The position numbers and the translations under genes were made by a program. This document shows positions 43,920-52,955 of a DNA stretch of 64,000 bases, piece after piece; the first letter of the stretch is position 1, and every line of letters starts with the position of its first letter. Under the pieces are notes generated by a model that ran no database searches, was not told the origin of the DNA, and saw only the letters and a list, made by a program, of their open reading frames with translations. Source of the DNA: UBA935 sp031556725 (GTDB taxonomy: Bacteria; Bacillota; Clostridia; Lachnospirales; Lachnospiraceae); the NCBI GenBank assembly GCA_031556725.1, contig JAVBSL010000011.1, positions 1 through 64,000 of the forward strand, read 5' to 3'.

Positions 43920-46139
43920 TTATTTCTCTATACGCATATCATCGATAAATAAAGTTTGTCCGTCTTTGCTGTCTTCTATATTGTGGAAGAGCCATTCCAT
44001 ACTTGTGATTTCTCCATACAACCCCTCAAACCGTACTGTGGGAATGCAGACCATCTGCAATACCGGTTCGGAGGAGCCGGTAATGGCTGAAAACAACGGC
44101 TTGGAAATCGGAGCATCAATGGGGTTTACCACACCACCAAAGTCATTTATGCTCATAGTGGCAGTGCTCCCGGTACTGTCTGTTAAGCGGATATCAAAAT
44201 AAACCTCTGCTTCCTGGGTGCTTTGATTATCGGAACATAGTGACATGTATAGTTTATCTCCGGTATAAAGGGTATCTGGCTTAAAGTCCACATTGAAAAT
44301 CGGCATTTGATTGTCAGGACTTTCACTACTCCACATAAGCGTTAAAACGCGATTACTGTTTTCCCATTTAGCGGGCAATGCGTCAATGGTCCAGGTATCA
44401 AAGCCTTCTGCCGAATAGGTAACCAGACCTGATGAGGAGGATCCAAGATCGTAACTGTCATCAAAGTGATCCAGCAGAAGGGTTTGGCTGTCGGCATAAT
44501 CGGTAACATATTGAGCCCTGGGCAGCCACCGGTCACCATATGTAAAATTCTTAAACAATGTATTATATTCACTTCTATCAAGTAATGTTGATTGAAGAAA
44601 TGCACCAATAAATACTTTAGCGGCTTGCTGTTGTTCATCCATGGACATCAGCATTTTTTCATGAAAGCCAAGGGAAGCCAGTCCGGAAACGTCGTGTACC
44701 TGCCATGAACTGTTGAACTGCCCATGATTGGCATATTGCATCCAAATCTGTGCTTTCATGCCACTTTCGGAAACATCTACCTGACGATATGTATTTGCCC
44801 CCATAAAACTGTAAACATCCATGTCGTGCGCACCATGCAGCACCAGATAGTTAACATCTTTAAGCTTTAATTCCAGACCGGCGGGGTCGTACTGACGGTA
44901 TACCGGCGCAATAGCAGCCACTGTCTTAATCCGGAAGGGATAGTCAAAGCTGACCATTCCATTGTCTGGATAATAGCCCAATTGACTGAAGGCAGCGGCA
45001 ATGGCCACAGCCTCGCCGCCGCGGGAATGTCCGATCAGTGCCAAATTATCAAAATCAACTTTATGAAAGAACGGACTGGAAGTATCACCGTTCCACTCAT
45101 ACCATTGTTGCAGGTGCTCCAACAGGACAAACGCCCGGGTACTATTTTCTGCTTTAAGGCCACTAAGCAGAAGCAGATCATATAAAACCGATGAGTTAAG
45201 AAAATTCTCATCCACAGATGCGGCAATAATGCCATGGCTGGCCAACAGCTCGCCAAGATAAGCATAGCCGTCATCGGAACGATCTCCCGATTCATGATTG
45301 CCATGAACAATCAAAGTAAGCGGAAAGGGTCCTTCGCCCTCGGGCATCCAGACTTGAGCGTTGAGGGGCAGTTGATCAGTTTCAAAGCCCAGCATTTGGC
45401 GGCGCATAAAACTCCAGCCCACTAAAAGCTCGGAAGCATCAGCAGTTTGTGAGGGGAAGGTGTTCTGCTGTTGATCAGAGGGGACCGGATATTGATAATT
45501 AAACAAAGAATTCTGAGTGGGGGAAGCATAGTAATATACTTGATATTGGTAGCTGCCAGGGGATGAAGGGTTCTCAGGCACCGGGTCAGTATCGTCCATA
45601 GAAACAGCATAAGGCAATGCCAGCTTGGCAGTTTCGGGCCGGACATTGGATTTTAATACAGGACCGGGCCAAAAGGTCAGCACCAGTAGAATTACAGCTA
45701 ACGAGCCGGAAAAACCCAATAGGACAATGTATAAAGCTTTTTTTGGTTTGCGCAGGGTTTCATACTGTCCGGTAAAAAACATAACGGCAAGATAAATGGC
45801 TACCATACCGAAAATCATCAAAGGTAATACGTAAATGGCCATATTGAGGGTTGTGAAGCATAAAAAAACCGAAGTAAAAAGGATGATTGCTGTCAACCAG
45901 TGGATTTTCTTCAGGGCAGCCAGGATGAGTGTTTGCAGGATTGCCAGAATTATCCCCACACTAATAAGGATTAATTCAACAGCTAGTGCAGGAATAAGAC
46001 CATAGGGTCTAAAAAGAAGAATAATATTAGTGATACTGAATGCAAATGCAATAAGCAGGCAAGTTAATAGACTTAAGCGCATAGCGGGGCTGATATTGGT
46101 TAAGGAGGAAGGAAGTTTTGGTTTTTTAGGCAGTTTCAT
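43920..46139 (-). CDS. membrane-anchored alpha/beta hydrolase (739 aa)
   Basis: The N-terminal ~160 residues hold about five hydrophobic helices. A large extracytoplasmic alpha/beta-hydrolase domain follows: oxyanion region PLTLIVHGNHESGDRSDD, nucleophile elbow ALIGHSRGGEAVAIA, a late Asp (VLHGAHDMDVYSFMG) and His (YANHGQFNSSW). The last ~180 residues look like a beta-sandwich (LLLDHFDDSYDLG onwards). It probably cleaves an ester or amide outside the cell. It overlaps the next hydrolase gene by 14 nt at the end of the biosynthetic cluster, so a role in product release, activation or self-protection is possible. Confidence 0.8.
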   Translation of the reverse strand: MKLPKKPKLPSSLTNISPAMRLSLLTCLLIAFAFSITNIILLFRPYGLIPALAVELILISVGIILAILQTLILAALKKIHWLTAIILFTSVFLCFTTLNMAIYVLPLMIFGMVAIYLAVMFFTGQYETLRKPKKALYIVLLGFSGSLAVILLVLTFWPGPVLKSNVRPETAKLALPYAVSMDDTDPVPENPSSPGSYQYQVYYYASPTQNSLFNYQYPVPSDQQQNTFPSQTADASELLVGWSFMRRQMLGFETDQLPLNAQVWMPEGEGPFPLTLIVHGNHESGDRSDDGYAYLGELLASHGIIAASVDENFLNSSVLYDLLLLSGLKAENSTRAFVLLEHLQQWYEWNGDTSSPFFHKVDFDNLALIGHSRGGEAVAIAAAFSQLGYYPDNGMVSFDYPFRIKTVAAIAPVYRQYDPAGLELKLKDVNYLVLHGAHDMDVYSFMGANTYRQVDVSESGMKAQIWMQYANHGQFNSSWQVHDVSGLASLGFHEKMLMSMDEQQQAAKVFIGAFLQSTLLDRSEYNTLFKNFTYGDRWLPRAQYVTDYADSQTLLLDHFDDSYDLGSSSSGLVTYSAEGFDTWTIDALPAKWENSNRVLTLMWSSESPDNQMPIFNVDFKPDTLYTGDKLYMSLCSDNQSTQEAEVYFDIRLTDSTGSTATMSINDFGGVVNPIDAPISKPLFSAITGSSEPVLQMVCIPTVRFEGLYGEITSMEWLFHNIEDSKDGQTLFIDDMRIEK

Positions 46140-46899
46140 TTTGCTCCTTTTTGCAGTTATTAAATAAATCTCTTACTAATGCAATAAATTCTTCTGTATG
46201 CACAAGACTAAGTTCTCCGTGTTTCATTCCAGCAGCGATAAACAATTGGCTGCCGCTAATACTGTCGTATAGTTTATCAGCCGATTTTTTCATAATACCA
46301 ATTTCTTTGGAACCAACAATAATCAGAACTTTTGTTTTGGCGTGGGAGATAGACGGCTTTAAATGATAATTTCCATTGCATAAGGTTATGTTGATTAGTG
46401 ACTGCTTGGTAATTTTTAAACTGTCCTGATAATAAGTTTCAAATAGATGATCGGGAACACAAAGAGTTTTAGCCTGCATTTTAGAAAACCATCTTTTTTT
46501 TATTAATGGGTAAAATAATTGATAAGTGGGCACTGTCACTGTGGTAGTACCCCTTATGGGATATACCAAAGCACTTTCAAGAACAGCATACTGGGTGATT
46601 TCCTCTCGTTTAGACAGCACTTCGGTTATAATTTGAGCACCAATAGACAATCCAATCATGGCAAAGACTCTTCCCATATGCTGCTTGTCAATAAAAGATA
46701 TCAGTTTTTCAGCAGAATCTTCAATACTGATAAATTCTGTTTTCCCATCTTCGCCGTGACCATCTATTATCGGAGTTACTAAATGAAAATCTGCCTGTAA
46801 TAATGAAATGACCGGCTGCAAAGACCAATCGGACAAGCCGCCGCCGTGGAGCAGAAAAATTGTCGGCATATCTTTATTACCGGATTCTTTAAAAATCAT
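46126..46899 (-). CDS. alpha/beta hydrolase (257 aa)
   Basis: This soluble hydrolase has IFLLHGGGLSDWSLQPV (oxyanion), the serine elbow in IGLSIGAQIITEV (G-x-S-x-G), Glu/Asp near VLIIVGSKEIGIM and His in AGMKHGELSLVH. The substrate is unknown. The start is behind GGAGGGAG. It is next to the membrane hydrolase (14-nt overlap) and is separated from the exporter gene by a terminator, so these two hydrolases may form their own transcript. Confidence 0.85.
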   Translation of the reverse strand: MIFKESGNKDMPTIFLLHGGGLSDWSLQPVISLLQADFHLVTPIIDGHGEDGKTEFISIEDSAEKLISFIDKQHMGRVFAMIGLSIGAQIITEVLSKREEITQYAVLESALVYPIRGTTTVTVPTYQLFYPLIKKRWFSKMQAKTLCVPDHLFETYYQDSLKITKQSLINITLCNGNYHLKPSISHAKTKVLIIVGSKEIGIMKKSADKLYDSISGSQLFIAAGMKHGELSLVHTEEFIALVRDLFNNCKKEQNETA

Positions 46900-46973
46900 A
46901 GAGTGCTCCCTCCTGTAGGTTTCTTTAAATTTATATTAACATATTTTTTCTTTCACGACCATTGTTGGAGGAA

Positions 46974-47004
46974 AAAGAAAAGCGGGGTTATTAGCGACCC
47001 CGCC
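46974..47004 (-). terminator. terminator after the MATE-type exporter
   Basis: Read on the minus strand, GCGGGGT and ACCCCGC arms with an 8-nt loop are followed by TTTTCTTTTT. It ends the ligase-carrier-radical SAM-exporter transcript. Confidence 0.85.
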
Positions 47005-47035
47005 ATATAAGCAATAAATTGTGTCCATGTATTAT

Positions 47036-48742
47036 TTAAAATTCAAAAATAGTCCGATTGTTGCCGATAGCAAGTGAAAAATTTTTATGTTTCTGTGCCG
47101 CTACAATACTCATGGTCATAAAATCCTGGATGGATTCCGGAGCAGCATCTTCTGTGCTGTCGGTGTAAGTACCGCTGTTACGCAGGATCAAGGTGATCTT
47201 TTCATCAAAGAATAAGGTGGTTTCAAGATAAAATTCCTTGCTATTATTCTTTTCAATCGCAAGCATGGAGACTTCTTCAATCATCAACATGATTTTATAG
47301 ATGCGCGCCTGCTCCACTTCTCTTTTTTCCAATTCGGCTTCCACTTCATCAACCATCCGCATCACATCTTCTTTTGTAGAAACGGCATCCCAGGCACATT
47401 GATTTTCCAAGGCGTCTTTATCCAATAAGAAGGGAAAGGTTTTATTTTTAAATTGTTGTTTGACTATAACTGCAACAATACATACTGTTAACAGTCCTGA
47501 AAAAACAGCGGCAACCCAACCGGCATTTACCCCCAAAGATACTGGGACTGAAACAATACAGATAACGGGACAAACAATTAACAGAAGCAGTGATACCAAA
47601 TTGGAAAGCAGTATCTTTTTTATATAAAGGAAATAAGATGAGAACAACAACATTATACTGAAAAATAGGGAAATCAACGAGTATATCCGGACAGAAATAA
47701 TAGCTTCGCCGATGATATCGGGACTATTGATACCGAATATTCCCGGAATGTATGGGGCAAATATCAGCGCTAACAGCATAGCTCCAATACCTTCAATAAT
47801 GGTAGCAAACATTGCAACATTCATTGTTTTTCGGAGCCCATGAACATTATTTTCACCCATATATACGCTAATTAAAGGCTGAATGGCCTGCCCGATTCCA
47901 TCAAATCCGGAAAGTAATAAAGCCTGGAAGTTTAATATCAATGAAACGATTACAATGATCTGGCTGCCATAAAAATGAGACATATAAATATTCAGGAAAT
48001 ATGTGAAAATAGCCAGATAGAGATAAAGCAGCGCTTCACTGGTGCTATATTTTAGGACTTGACCAATCGACTTGATATTGAAGTACCATTGGAAGCGAAG
48101 TTCGTTATGTTTATTAAGAAAATGTATTGCCAACACTGCGCAGGCCAGGAAGTTACTGACTACCGTTCCAACCGCAAGCCCAGCCATACCAATATATCGG
48201 CATAGAAAAATAGAGATACCAATGTTACTGACTACCTGAATGACAGCGGAAATGGTACACAGGTTTTCAGCCCCCTCATTAATAACCACGATACCAAGCA
48301 AGGTGCTGAAATTCTGCGCAATAGGTAAAAACAGCAAGACATTATAATATGCTCTGACATAATCATAGATTTCCGGGGAGGTTTCAATCCATTTAAAAAT
48401 ATATGCCTTAAAAACAATTAAAATAACGGTAAGGAGAATGCCAAAAACCACCGATAAAATGACACTTTGACTGAAATATTCATTAGCTTTTTTACGGTTT
48501 TGACAACCCACCTCATATGCCATCAATACTGTGGATCCTACCGAAATCAGAAAGGCCACAAAAATTGTCAGGGAAAAAATCGGCTGAACAACGGTAATAG
48601 CTGCCAGAGCTGTTTCACCAATCATATGACCGGCAATAATATTATCTGAAAGTAGTACGGCATACTCCACCACCATGGATAAGGTTGCAACTATCAAGAT
48701 AGAATAGAATTTTTTAGAGGCAAAACTTTTCTTCATAAACAT
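47036..48742 (-). CDS. MATE family exporter fused to a degenerate HATPase-like domain
   Basis: This 568-aa protein has residues 1 to ~435 as a 12-helix MATE/polysaccharide-flippase transporter (MVVEYAVLLSDNIIAGHMIGETALAAI, FDGIGQAIQPLISVYMG). The last ~125 residues are soluble and resemble an anti-sigma-factor/GHKL ATPase fold: ARIYKIMLMIEEVSMLAIEKN (N-box-like helix), then ITLILRNSG, then SLAIGNNRTIFEF. The Asp of a normal DxGxG box is not evident, so ATP binding is doubtful. It probably exports the cluster product; the tail may sense or regulate. RBS AAAGGAG. Confidence 0.8.
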   Translation of the reverse strand: MFMKKSFASKKFYSILIVATLSMVVEYAVLLSDNIIAGHMIGETALAAITVVQPIFSLTIFVAFLISVGSTVLMAYEVGCQNRKKANEYFSQSVILSVVFGILLTVILIVFKAYIFKWIETSPEIYDYVRAYYNVLLFLPIAQNFSTLLGIVVINEGAENLCTISAVIQVVSNIGISIFLCRYIGMAGLAVGTVVSNFLACAVLAIHFLNKHNELRFQWYFNIKSIGQVLKYSTSEALLYLYLAIFTYFLNIYMSHFYGSQIIVIVSLILNFQALLLSGFDGIGQAIQPLISVYMGENNVHGLRKTMNVAMFATIIEGIGAMLLALIFAPYIPGIFGINSPDIIGEAIISVRIYSLISLFFSIMLLFSSYFLYIKKILLSNLVSLLLLIVCPVICIVSVPVSLGVNAGWVAAVFSGLLTVCIVAVIVKQQFKNKTFPFLLDKDALENQCAWDAVSTKEDVMRMVDEVEAELEKREVEQARIYKIMLMIEEVSMLAIEKNNSKEFYLETTLFFDEKITLILRNSGTYTDSTEDAAPESIQDFMTMSIVAAQKHKNFSLAIGNNRTIFEF

Positions 48743-48761
48743 TACAATTTCTCCTTTTTCA

Positions 48762-49847
48762 TTAAGGTGTTAATTCTGTGATGCTGATAATCCAATCGGA
48801 AAGCTGTTGCTTTAAGTGAGGATATTCCGCAAGGACAGTAGTAAATACAGACTCATTTTCAATAAACAGATCAAACATACTTTGATTCATGGAACAGTAG
48901 TGACTGATATGCTCCGGGGTAAATTCCCGATGCATTCTGCCGCACCGCCCCATGCATAGTGAAAGGTAGTTACAATCTTTGCAATCATAGGCAGACGGAC
49001 AACTGTGAGAAAAGGTAATGCCCTCGTTAATATTACCGATATGATGAGTTCCCTCAGCCACACTGTCACAACAGGCAAAGCACATACCGTCGGTTTGGAC
49101 ATAAATCTGATGACTGCCGTAGCCACAGCAAAAATGTTCTTTATCATAGTTTTCATTTACTAAGAAATCAAGAGTTGCCATAAAGGGTATAAATTTGAGC
49201 AGTCTACCATTTTTTAAGATATCAAGCCAAAATTGAAAGAGATGCCTGATTTCAAAGGAATAGGTTTGATAAAATGCCAGGTAATCCGAAAATTCCGGTG
49301 TATTTTCAATTTGAAAAGAAAGGTAGTCAAACAAATGCTGGGTCATCATCACTTCGGTATAGATGCTAGTCTGTTCGGTAATGGTAAGCCGCCCCATTAT
49401 TTGTGCACTGCTTCTTTTCCGAATCTGTTCCACATTATCTAAAATGATTCGAAAATATCCCTGACCGATATGATGACTGGGGACTTTCTCGTAATTAACC
49501 GACAGAATAATTAAGGAAAGATTATCCAGAATTCTATCAGTTATCTCGCCCAGTAATAAGCCATTGGTATGAAGAACAAATTTTAAATCGTAGTGTGAAA
49601 GTCCATCCATGCACGCTGCAATCAAGTCTTCTATCCGCGTATATTCAAGTGTCGGTTCACCACCGAAGAAGATGATTTGAACGGTCCGGTCATGACATTG
49701 CTGTGCAGTTCTATCAATAAAGTCAATTAATACACTGTTATCGTAAGAAGGGACAAGAGGAATTTGATACTTTTGACAATCAAACAATACCGAGCAATAG
49801 GCACAGTTTAGATTGCAGTCATTTGTCATATAAATATAGTACTCCAT
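48762..49847 (-). CDS. radical SAM/SPASM enzyme
   Basis: This 361-aa enzyme has the radical SAM cluster motif CNLNCAYC (Cys11, 15, 18) and IIFFGGEPTLEY. A C-terminal SPASM/twitch region has at least nine Cys (CCGYGSHQIYVQTDGMCFACC, then CPSAYDCKDCNYLSLCMGRC, then HYCSM) for auxiliary Fe-S clusters. SPASM enzymes usually modify peptides, but no precursor peptide gene is visible. The gene is 3 nt from a carrier-protein gene, so a carrier-bound amino acid or acyl chain may be the substrate. Confidence 0.88.
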   Translation of the reverse strand: MEYYIYMTNDCNLNCAYCSVLFDCQKYQIPLVPSYDNSVLIDFIDRTAQQCHDRTVQIIFFGGEPTLEYTRIEDLIAACMDGLSHYDLKFVLHTNGLLLGEITDRILDNLSLIILSVNYEKVPSHHIGQGYFRIILDNVEQIRKRSSAQIMGRLTITEQTSIYTEVMMTQHLFDYLSFQIENTPEFSDYLAFYQTYSFEIRHLFQFWLDILKNGRLLKFIPFMATLDFLVNENYDKEHFCCGYGSHQIYVQTDGMCFACCDSVAEGTHHIGNINEGITFSHSCPSAYDCKDCNYLSLCMGRCGRMHREFTPEHISHYCSMNQSMFDLFIENESVFTTVLAEYPHLKQQLSDWIISITELTP

Positions 49848-49849
49848 GG

Positions 49850-50062
49850 CTAGCCCTCCAAATAGTCAATGATATCCTGAACGGTCATAAACCGATAAAT
49901 ATCACTTTCATTAATTACTACGTTAAGGCTGTTTTCAACTTCTACAATAAAATTGATCAGGCGCAAAGAGTCAAGTCCCAAATCATTTTTTAGATAGGAC
50001 TGGGGGGTGATTTGGTCAACATTGCAATAATTTTTCAGTATTTCAGTAATTTGCTCCAGCAA
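49850..50062 (-). CDS. stand-alone acyl/peptidyl carrier protein
   Basis: This 70-aa carrier protein has the phosphopantetheine serine in LKNDLGLDSLRLINFIVEVEN. It is distinct from the AcpP of the fab operon. It lies between the radical SAM gene (3 nt) and the adenylating ligase (4 nt), implying that it carries the unit activated by that ligase. Confidence 0.93.
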   Translation of the reverse strand: MLEQITEILKNYCNVDQITPQSYLKNDLGLDSLRLINFIVEVENSLNVVINESDIYRFMTVQDIIDYLEG

Positions 50063-50065
50063 GGC

Positions 50066-51541
50066 CTATCCTCTCTTTCGTATTATTTTCTGTAAACTGG
50101 ATCGTTCAAAGGGAGTTTCGCGTAATCGAATATCCTGGATCCGCTCAAAGGATGAAAGGGACTGGTTTAAGCGATATACCTCCTGCTTAACCAGGTCATT
50201 TGATTTGGTTGAGTAGATTTCAGCAATTACATGATCCCCTTCCTGGTAGACCATAACCTCTTCGACACTTTCCAGCCGGTTTATTTTTTCTTCCAGTTCT
50301 TCCGGGAAAACCTTCTTTCCGGAAGAAAGGATAATAACATTTTTTTTTCGGCCGCGGATGGACAAATAGCCATCAGAATCCAGCTGGCCAATGTCGCCGG
50401 TATGGAACCAGCCATCATAAATAACCGCATCTGTTGCTTCAGGATCGTTGCGGTAGCCCATCATAACCGTGTCGCCGCGAACCAGAATCTCATCATCTTC
50501 GGCTATCTTAACTTCACAGCCATCAAGGGGACGCCCGACGGTTCCTATTTTAATAGCATGGGCAGGATTAGCACTGATAACTGCGGTACATTCAGTTGCC
50601 CCGTATCCTTCCAACGGGTTTAGACCAAAACCGACTAAGGCATGCATAACGGCGGCAGACAACGGTGCTCCGCCAAGTAGCAGATCGTCCGGAATAAAAC
50701 CAAAAACTTTTCGGGTGGCAGCAGATCCGGTTAACCCGGTTTGCTCCAATTCTCTTAGGATATTTATGACAAGGGCAGGGATAATAAAAATTTTATTGGT
50801 TTTCAAAAGTCCCAAGTTTCTTAAAAGGCGCTTAAAATTTGGCAGAATACAAACGGCTCCACCGGCTAACATAGTAGCGTAGCATGCCACATAGCAGCCA
50901 TAGATGTGATACATTGGTAGAAAAGCCGCAGAACGATCACTGCTTTTCAGTTCGATTCTGTCGCCCAATGCTTTTGCATTTACCGCAATATTTTTTTGGG
51001 AAAGCATAACAACTTTATTTCCGGCAGTAGTTCCGGAGGTAAATTGCACGGCGGCCAGATCCTCTGCTTGAGGCATCAAATCCATGTAATAATGTTCACC
51101 GGCATTGATAAGAGCGTTTCCTTCGGTTAACAAAACTTCAAACTCGGGATGATCCATGCAGAAAAAAGTAAATTCCGGCAGTTCCTTTTCCATCTCCAGT
51201 GCAACAGCCCGATACTCTTCAGAATAAAAGACGATCCCTTTTTCAAAGTTTCGAATCATCGGTACTTGCGTAGAAGCAGGATATTCTTTTACTAATCCTG
51301 CGGTTACACCGGCACCACATAGGGCAGTAAGATGGATTAAAAGCCAGTTAACACTATTTTCACCCAGAAGAAAGATTGGAAGATGCTCTTTATTTTGAGT
51401 TAAACGGGTTCCCAAAGCGTTTATTCTTCCCATTAAATCCTGCATGGAAATGTCGATGACCTTTTCTGCATCTAAGTATGAGAAAATGGTTGATTGGGGG
51501 TTTTTTGATAAACGTTCAAGTAAGTAGTTCTTGATTACCAT
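50066..51541 (-). CDS. AMP-forming acyl/amino acid ligase (adenylation domain)
   Basis: This 491-aa ANL-superfamily protein has the P-loop AAVQFTSGTTAGNKVVMLS, GYGATECTAVISANP, GWFHTGDIGQLDSDGYLSIRGRKKNVI and the C-terminal catalytic Lys in RSSLQKIIRKR. It activates a carboxylic acid as its adenylate and should load it on the adjoining carrier protein. Whether the acid is an amino acid or fatty acid cannot be read. It is the first gene of a minus-strand operon that diverges from a two-component system. Confidence 0.9.
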   Translation of the reverse strand: MVIKNYLLERLSKNPQSTIFSYLDAEKVIDISMQDLMGRINALGTRLTQNKEHLPIFLLGENSVNWLLIHLTALCGAGVTAGLVKEYPASTQVPMIRNFEKGIVFYSEEYRAVALEMEKELPEFTFFCMDHPEFEVLLTEGNALINAGEHYYMDLMPQAEDLAAVQFTSGTTAGNKVVMLSQKNIAVNAKALGDRIELKSSDRSAAFLPMYHIYGCYVACYATMLAGGAVCILPNFKRLLRNLGLLKTNKIFIIPALVINILRELEQTGLTGSAATRKVFGFIPDDLLLGGAPLSAAVMHALVGFGLNPLEGYGATECTAVISANPAHAIKIGTVGRPLDGCEVKIAEDDEILVRGDTVMMGYRNDPEATDAVIYDGWFHTGDIGQLDSDGYLSIRGRKKNVIILSSGKKVFPEELEEKINRLESVEEVMVYQEGDHVIAEIYSTKSNDLVKQEVYRLNQSLSSFERIQDIRLRETPFERSSLQKIIRKRG

Positions 51542-51578
51542 AAATTTTCACCTCTGCAGCTTTTTTTAGTAAAATATT

Positions 51579-51650
51579 ATTATACAACTACAACCGTAAT
51601 AAAAACGTAAGTGTAAAATTACGCTTTTGTTACTATCATAGTGGTATAAT
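51579..51650. promoter_or_regulatory. divergent promoter region with CGTAA repeats
   Basis: TATAAT boxes face both ways: minus strand at 51584-51579 toward the ligase, plus strand at 51645-51650 toward the kinase. Neither has a good -35. In their place lie two direct CGTAA repeats 11 bp apart (51595 and 51606) and an inverted TTACG (51619-51623). This is the layout expected for activation by the response regulator of both operons. Confidence 0.6.
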
Positions 51651-51680
51651 AATAGACTTAAAAAGATGGAGGTAATTATT

Positions 51681-52955
51681 TTGATAACATCATATGAACT
51701 GTATATTTCATTAAACTTATGTTCCCTGCAATTGTCTTGTTTGCTTCTGATCGTATCAATTTTTACTGGTGATTTTAAACAGCGTATTTATCGTTGTTTC
51801 TTTCTATTGGTTCTCTTAAATTTAGGGGGACTTCTTTTTGAAATGGCAATGGGTATGATGATCGGACACACAGGAGATACTATTAACGTTTTAATAAAGG
51901 TTTTAGAGTGCATCAGCTATGCAGTCGGCGGATTACAGATGGTTGTCTTTGCAGTTTATTTATATGAGTATTTAAGTACAAAAATTCGACTCAAGCGTCA
52001 TCTTTTTTTAATTTTGGCCACTTATGGAGTAATGTACACAATATTCGTATCCATTGCTTCTTTTAATAATATTTTTGTAAGTTTTGACATTTATAACAGG
52101 CAAATTCGGCAGGATACTTTCTGGATATCAAGTGCATCTGGTATTTTGTTTTTGTTTATCTGTATGCTTATTACACTGTATTATGTAAAAGTGTTAAAGA
52201 AAAGAGAATGGATATCACTATTGTTTTATGCTATTATTCCTATTATTTTTTATGTTAACGAATTATTAACACCAGGAATCTATATGGGTTATTTGGCAGC
52301 CAGTGTAACCCTCTTTATGATATATATTAATATTCAGATAGAAATGAAGCAGCAAATAATAGAAAACCGGATTGCGGTTATAATAAGCCAGATACAACCT
52401 CATTTTTTATGTAATACGCTAAGTACTATTGATGACTTGTTTTATGAAAATCCTGAAGTTGGACATAAAGCAGTTTTAGATTTTTCTAACTATCTTCGCG
52501 GTAACATGAGTTCTTTGTCACAAAAAGAATTAATTTTATTTGAAAAGGAATTGGAACATACGGAGAGATACCTTCGACTGGAGAAGTTACGCTTTAATGA
52601 CCGGCTGCAAATTGTTTATGATATTCAAACTGTAGACTTCCTATTACCGACTCTGACTTTGCAGCCTATTGTGGAAAATGCTGTACGTTATGGTGTAACC
52701 AAAAAGAAATCCGGTGGCACGGTTACGATCAGAAGCGAAGAAACCGTTTCCGGCTATCGCATTACGGTCAATGATGACGGGGTGGGTTTCAACCTGCAAG
52801 AAGTACCTGTTGATGACCGAAGCCATATTGGCATAATGAGCGTGCGAACCCGCCTGGCTTTGATGTGCAAAGGAAAGTTAACCATTGAAAGTAAAGTCGG
52901 TTTCGGTACTAGTGTAATAATTGAAATACCCAAAAGAAAGGAGCATTCCAAATGA
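51681..52955 (+). CDS. sensor histidine kinase (LytS/GHKL-type)
   Basis: This ~424-aa kinase has seven or so N-terminal membrane helices (to ~residue 220), then the His motif VIISQIQPHFLCNTLSTIDDL and GHKL ATPase motifs QPIVENAVRYGVT and VNDDGVGF. I prefer TTG at 51681, because GGAGG lies 8 nt upstream, over the ATG at 51666, which contains that site. Its stop overlaps the response regulator start by 4 nt. It probably senses a signal or the cluster product at the membrane. Confidence 0.88.
   Translation: MITSYELYISLNLCSLQLSCLLLIVSIFTGDFKQRIYRCFFLLVLLNLGGLLFEMAMGMMIGHTGDTINVLIKVLECISYAVGGLQMVVFAVYLYEYLSTKIRLKRHLFLILATYGVMYTIFVSIASFNNIFVSFDIYNRQIRQDTFWISSASGILFLFICMLITLYYVKVLKKREWISLLFYAIIPIIFYVNELLTPGIYMGYLAASVTLFMIYINIQIEMKQQIIENRIAVIISQIQPHFLCNTLSTIDDLFYENPEVGHKAVLDFSNYLRGNMSSLSQKELILFEKELEHTERYLRLEKLRFNDRLQIVYDIQTVDFLLPTLTLQPIVENAVRYGVTKKKSGGTVTIRSEETVSGYRITVNDDGVGFNLQEVPVDDRSHIGIMSVRTRLALMCKGKLTIESKVGFGTSVIIEIPKRKEHSK

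Noticed and set aside
48762..49847. RiPP maturase with a hidden precursor peptide
   Set aside because: The intergenic gaps around the radical SAM gene are 3 and 19 nt, and no small ORF with a Cys- or Ser-rich core and a ribosome binding site is visible nearby.
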